Part shown: positions 62,377 to 64,000 of the stretch, one piece after another
Numbering within the stretch: the stretch's first letter is position 1
Layout: each line of letters begins with the position of its first letter
Source: Plectonema cf. radiosum LEGE 06105
GTDB lineage: Bacteria > Cyanobacteriota > Cyanobacteriia > Cyanobacteriales > Nostocaceae
NCBI RefSeq assembly: GCF_015207665.1
Contig: NZ_JADEWL010000014.1
Location: 1-64,000, forward strand
Reading direction: 5' to 3'
Length of the DNA stretch: 64,000 bases
The notes under the pieces: model-generated
What the model was told of the DNA's origin: nothing
What the model saw: the letters and a program-made list of their open reading frames with translations, nothing else
Database searches by the model: none
Position numbers and translations under genes: made by a program

Positions 62377-62590
62377 AACAGTTGACAGTTGACAGTTGAC
62401 AGTGAAGCGCGAAGCGTGTCCTTCATGACATACAGTGAACAATAATCTATTAATATGCTTCCTACCTTATCTCCGACCATACACCGTCGCAACTGGTAAC
62501 TGGTAACTCCTCACTCCTCACTCCTAACTCCTAACTCCTAACTCAACAACAGACGGGGCGTATTGCTACGTCTCTACAACAAAATCCCGT
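62377..62590. repeat. Mixed short repeats before Ycf51
   Basis: CAGTTGACAGTTGACAGT (62380-62402), TAACTGGTAACTCC and the heptamer tract TAACTCC (62501-62543), then a degenerate GACG...CGTCTCTACA palindrome (62551-62577). No gene. Confidence 0.6.
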
Positions 62591-62604
62591 CCTCCGGTGG
62601 TTCC

Positions 62605-63126
62605 TTAACCGTCGGAGGTTGGTAACTGAGCAAAATTATCTTTGTAAATATCAATTTGCATTTCGTTGTCGTCACGAGTCGAAAGGGAGCGCTTAATTTG
62701 TCCTAAATATAGGGGTACGGAAAGTCCTGGTTCCGGGTGTATTATAGTGCGAGCGCGGACAGTTAATTGATTCTCTTCTCTGGTACCTAACCTACCATAA
62801 GAAAATAAATCGCTGGCAGCTTGACGTAAAGTTGCATCTAATTCGGAAGGAGTAATTTGGGGTGGAGTAGCAATTACAGCTTTCGATGAACCGTTATCAA
62901 AAACTAATTTATAGCGAATTGCACCCGGAATCACCGTTCGAGTCAAAGGTGTGAGGGAAAGAGGAAAAAAGCCTCCCGTTAATACTAATAAAAATCCCGT
63001 CGCACCTGCTAATCGGAACCGGATACCCCATTTAAAGATGAAACCCACGAGTGTAATTAAAGCAAATATCAATGTGGCAATACCTGACCATTGAGTGTAT
63101 CGTGCAAAATCATCTGTTGAGAACAT
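62605..63126 (-). CDS. ycf51: Ycf51 family protein (DUF2518)
   Basis: Membrane protein of 173 residues from ATG 63126 (MFSTDDFARYTQWSGIATL), with two hydrophobic segments (about 13-35 and 40-60) and a C-terminal soluble domain (about 90-170) ending YLGQIKRSLSTRDDNEMQIDIYKDNFAQL. This matches the plastid/cyanobacterial Ycf51 family, whose role is unknown. The upstream ATG at 63162 adds 12 residues not typical of the family. The gene is isolated between repeat tracts and the MITE at 63236. Confidence 0.85.
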   Translation of the reverse strand: MFSTDDFARYTQWSGIATLIFALITLVGFIFKWGIRFRLAGATGFLLVLTGGFFPLSLTPLTRTVIPGAIRYKLVFDNGSSKAVIATPPQITPSELDATLRQAASDLFSYGRLGTREENQLTVRARTIIHPEPGLSVPLYLGQIKRSLSTRDDNEMQIDIYKDNFAQLPTSDG

Positions 63127-63235
63127 AATGGTTGAGTGCCTATTCGTTGATTTTTTTATCAATATACAGCATCGTAAAGGTCAAAGGTTGAAGGTCAAAG
63201 ACCTGGATGTCTCAATATTATAAATCTCAATTACC

Positions 63236-63507
63236 TATAGCAATCCTAAATGATTTGTGAGAAATTTATGTATAATCTGGCGGTTAAAACCGCTACTAAA
63301 CCTTCCTAAATCCACCTGCGTGGACTCTATAAAACAACCCTCGCACCATCCGGGTTTTGCCTGTGTAGCCAAGGCAGCGCGGTCTTGGGGGTCTCCCCCA
63401 TGAGCGACTGCCGTGCGAATTATAGTTGCCATAAGTGATTTAAATGTAACCTCTACTCCCAACTTTTAATCTACGTATTTTCTCACATATCAATTCGGAT
63501 TGCTATA
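63236..63507. mobile_element. 272-bp MITE-like element with TATAGCAATCC ends
   Basis: Left end TATAGCAATCCTAAATGATT; right end, read on the other strand, TATAGCAATCCGAATTGATA. The two match over about 33 bases. TTACC directly flanks both sides (63231-63235 and 63508-63512), consistent with a 5-bp target duplication; a TA duplication is an alternative reading. The core contains the dispersed GTCCAC...repeat (inverted relative to 37647) and a hairpin-rich section. A 75-codon frame inside is not a convincing gene. A solo right end lies at 12769. Confidence 0.7.
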
Positions 63508-63643
63508 TTACCCATTACCAAAAAAATAATGTTTCTTACTTATTACTACTCGGTTTACAACCGTAGATGGAAGGGAATGCTGTCTAACTATACTAAACTC
63601 AATCCAGAACTACTATGTTGTTAATTTTGGGTTGTAATTATTT

Positions 63644-64000
63644 ATGAAAGGAATAAGCGGAAAAAACGTTTTAGTCACAGGTGCAACTTCGGGAATAGGT
63701 CAATCAATCGCTGTCAGATTTGCGGCTGAAGGTGCGAATGTGGCAATTAACTATCGAAAAAGCCCTGAAGATGCCGAACAGACCGAAAAATTGATTTACG
63801 AAGCTTGTACTCAAGCCCGTTGTGGTTGTGGAGGTAGAGAAATATTGGTACAAGCTGATGTCTCAAAAGAAGATGATATTGTAGAAATGTTTACCGAAAT
63901 AAAAAAAGAATTCGGTGGATTGGATATTTTAATTAATAATGCGGGAATTCAAATACCTGGTGCAGCCCACGAAATTGAATTTAAAGAATTTGAAAAAGTA
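63644..64000 (+). CDS. SDR-family dehydrogenase, 3' end outside the window
   Basis: The first 119 codons of a short-chain dehydrogenase from ATG 63644 with no strong ribosome site. It has TGATSGIG near 13-20, RFAAEGANVAINYR for NADP specificity, and NNAG near 101-104. The pattern resembles glucose 1-dehydrogenase-type SDRs, but the catalytic Tyr/Lys lie beyond the window edge. An unusual insertion with two cysteines (ARCGCGGREI) precedes the second strand. A separate, complete SDR is at 38162. Confidence 0.85.
   Translation, partial: MKGISGKNVLVTGATSGIGQSIAVRFAAEGANVAINYRKSPEDAEQTEKLIYEACTQARCGCGGREILVQADVSKEDDIVEMFTEIKKEFGGLDILINNAGIQIPGAAHEIEFKEFEKV

Noticed and set aside
63235-63462. 75-codon minus-strand frame
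   Set aside because: It lies wholly inside the MITE-like element and follows dispersed repeat and hairpin sequence, with no ribosome site or family.

Overview
The window is chromosomal DNA from a filamentous, probably heterocyst-group cyanobacterium. The evidence is the many HIP1 octamers (GCGATCGC, for example near 106, 868, 6668, 16436, 31475, 38677, 52919, 60871), the heptamer STRR tracts of the TAACTCC type, the AT-rich intergenic DNA, and lineage-typical genes: a diflavin flavoprotein, carotenoid isomerase, Ycf51, a CYP110-like P450, DUF1822, DUF1824 and a CcmS-like protein. No tRNA, rRNA, CRISPR array or intact transposase gene was seen, so there is no sign of a prophage or a large island.

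Layout. 1-9.0 kb: flavodiiron protein (Flv1 type), OmpR-type response regulator, zinc-ribbon microprotein, universal stress protein, a very large CBS-PAS-kinase-receiver protein and a duplicated-domain lipoprotein. 9.2-12.9 kb: a MITE-like element and a two-gene terpenoid operon (YtpB-like DUF2600 terpene synthase plus a geranylgeranyl-reductase-type flavoenzyme) bracketed by ~80-bp direct repeats. 12.9-21.7 kb: serine hydrolase, AI-2E-type permease, YggT, uracil phosphoribosyltransferase, a candidate ~70-nt small RNA with a good promoter and terminator, carotenoid isomerase and a CAP-domain protein. 21.7-33.3 kb: cobalt/nickel ECF transporter operon cbiM-N-Q-O, tandem LRR proteins, ABC-F ATPase, prohibitin, ABC exporter and a CcmS-like protein.

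33.6-37.5 kb: a tight operon of a sigma-70-like factor, a DUF1822 protein, and a CHAT protease-like domain joined through a membrane helix to a phosphate-binding-protein-like domain. 38-46.9 kb: SDR, NarL-like regulator, small beta-barrel protein, RTX-repeat protein with two palindromes upstream, an HTH/NB-ARC STAND ATPase, and a GRDP-like protein with a duplicated cysteine-containing tail. 47.6-51.5 kb: lipoprotein with substrate-binding plus VWA domains, a membrane-anchored coiled-coil protein and a membrane-anchored substrate-binding protein. 51.6-64 kb: MITE, P450, a large unassigned repeat-rich protein, rpsD, manganese catalase, ArsR-type regulator, aminotransferase, iron-containing alcohol dehydrogenase, a peptidoglycan-binding protein, Ycf51, a second MITE and a truncated SDR gene at the window edge.

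The parts most likely to hold something undescribed are the sigma/DUF1822/CHAT-SBP operon, the VWA-SBP locus (both join PstS-like binding folds to signalling or protease modules, with no Pst permease in the window), the repeat-flanked terpenoid cassette, and the candidate sRNA. All functions are inferred from reading sequence; no database search was run.
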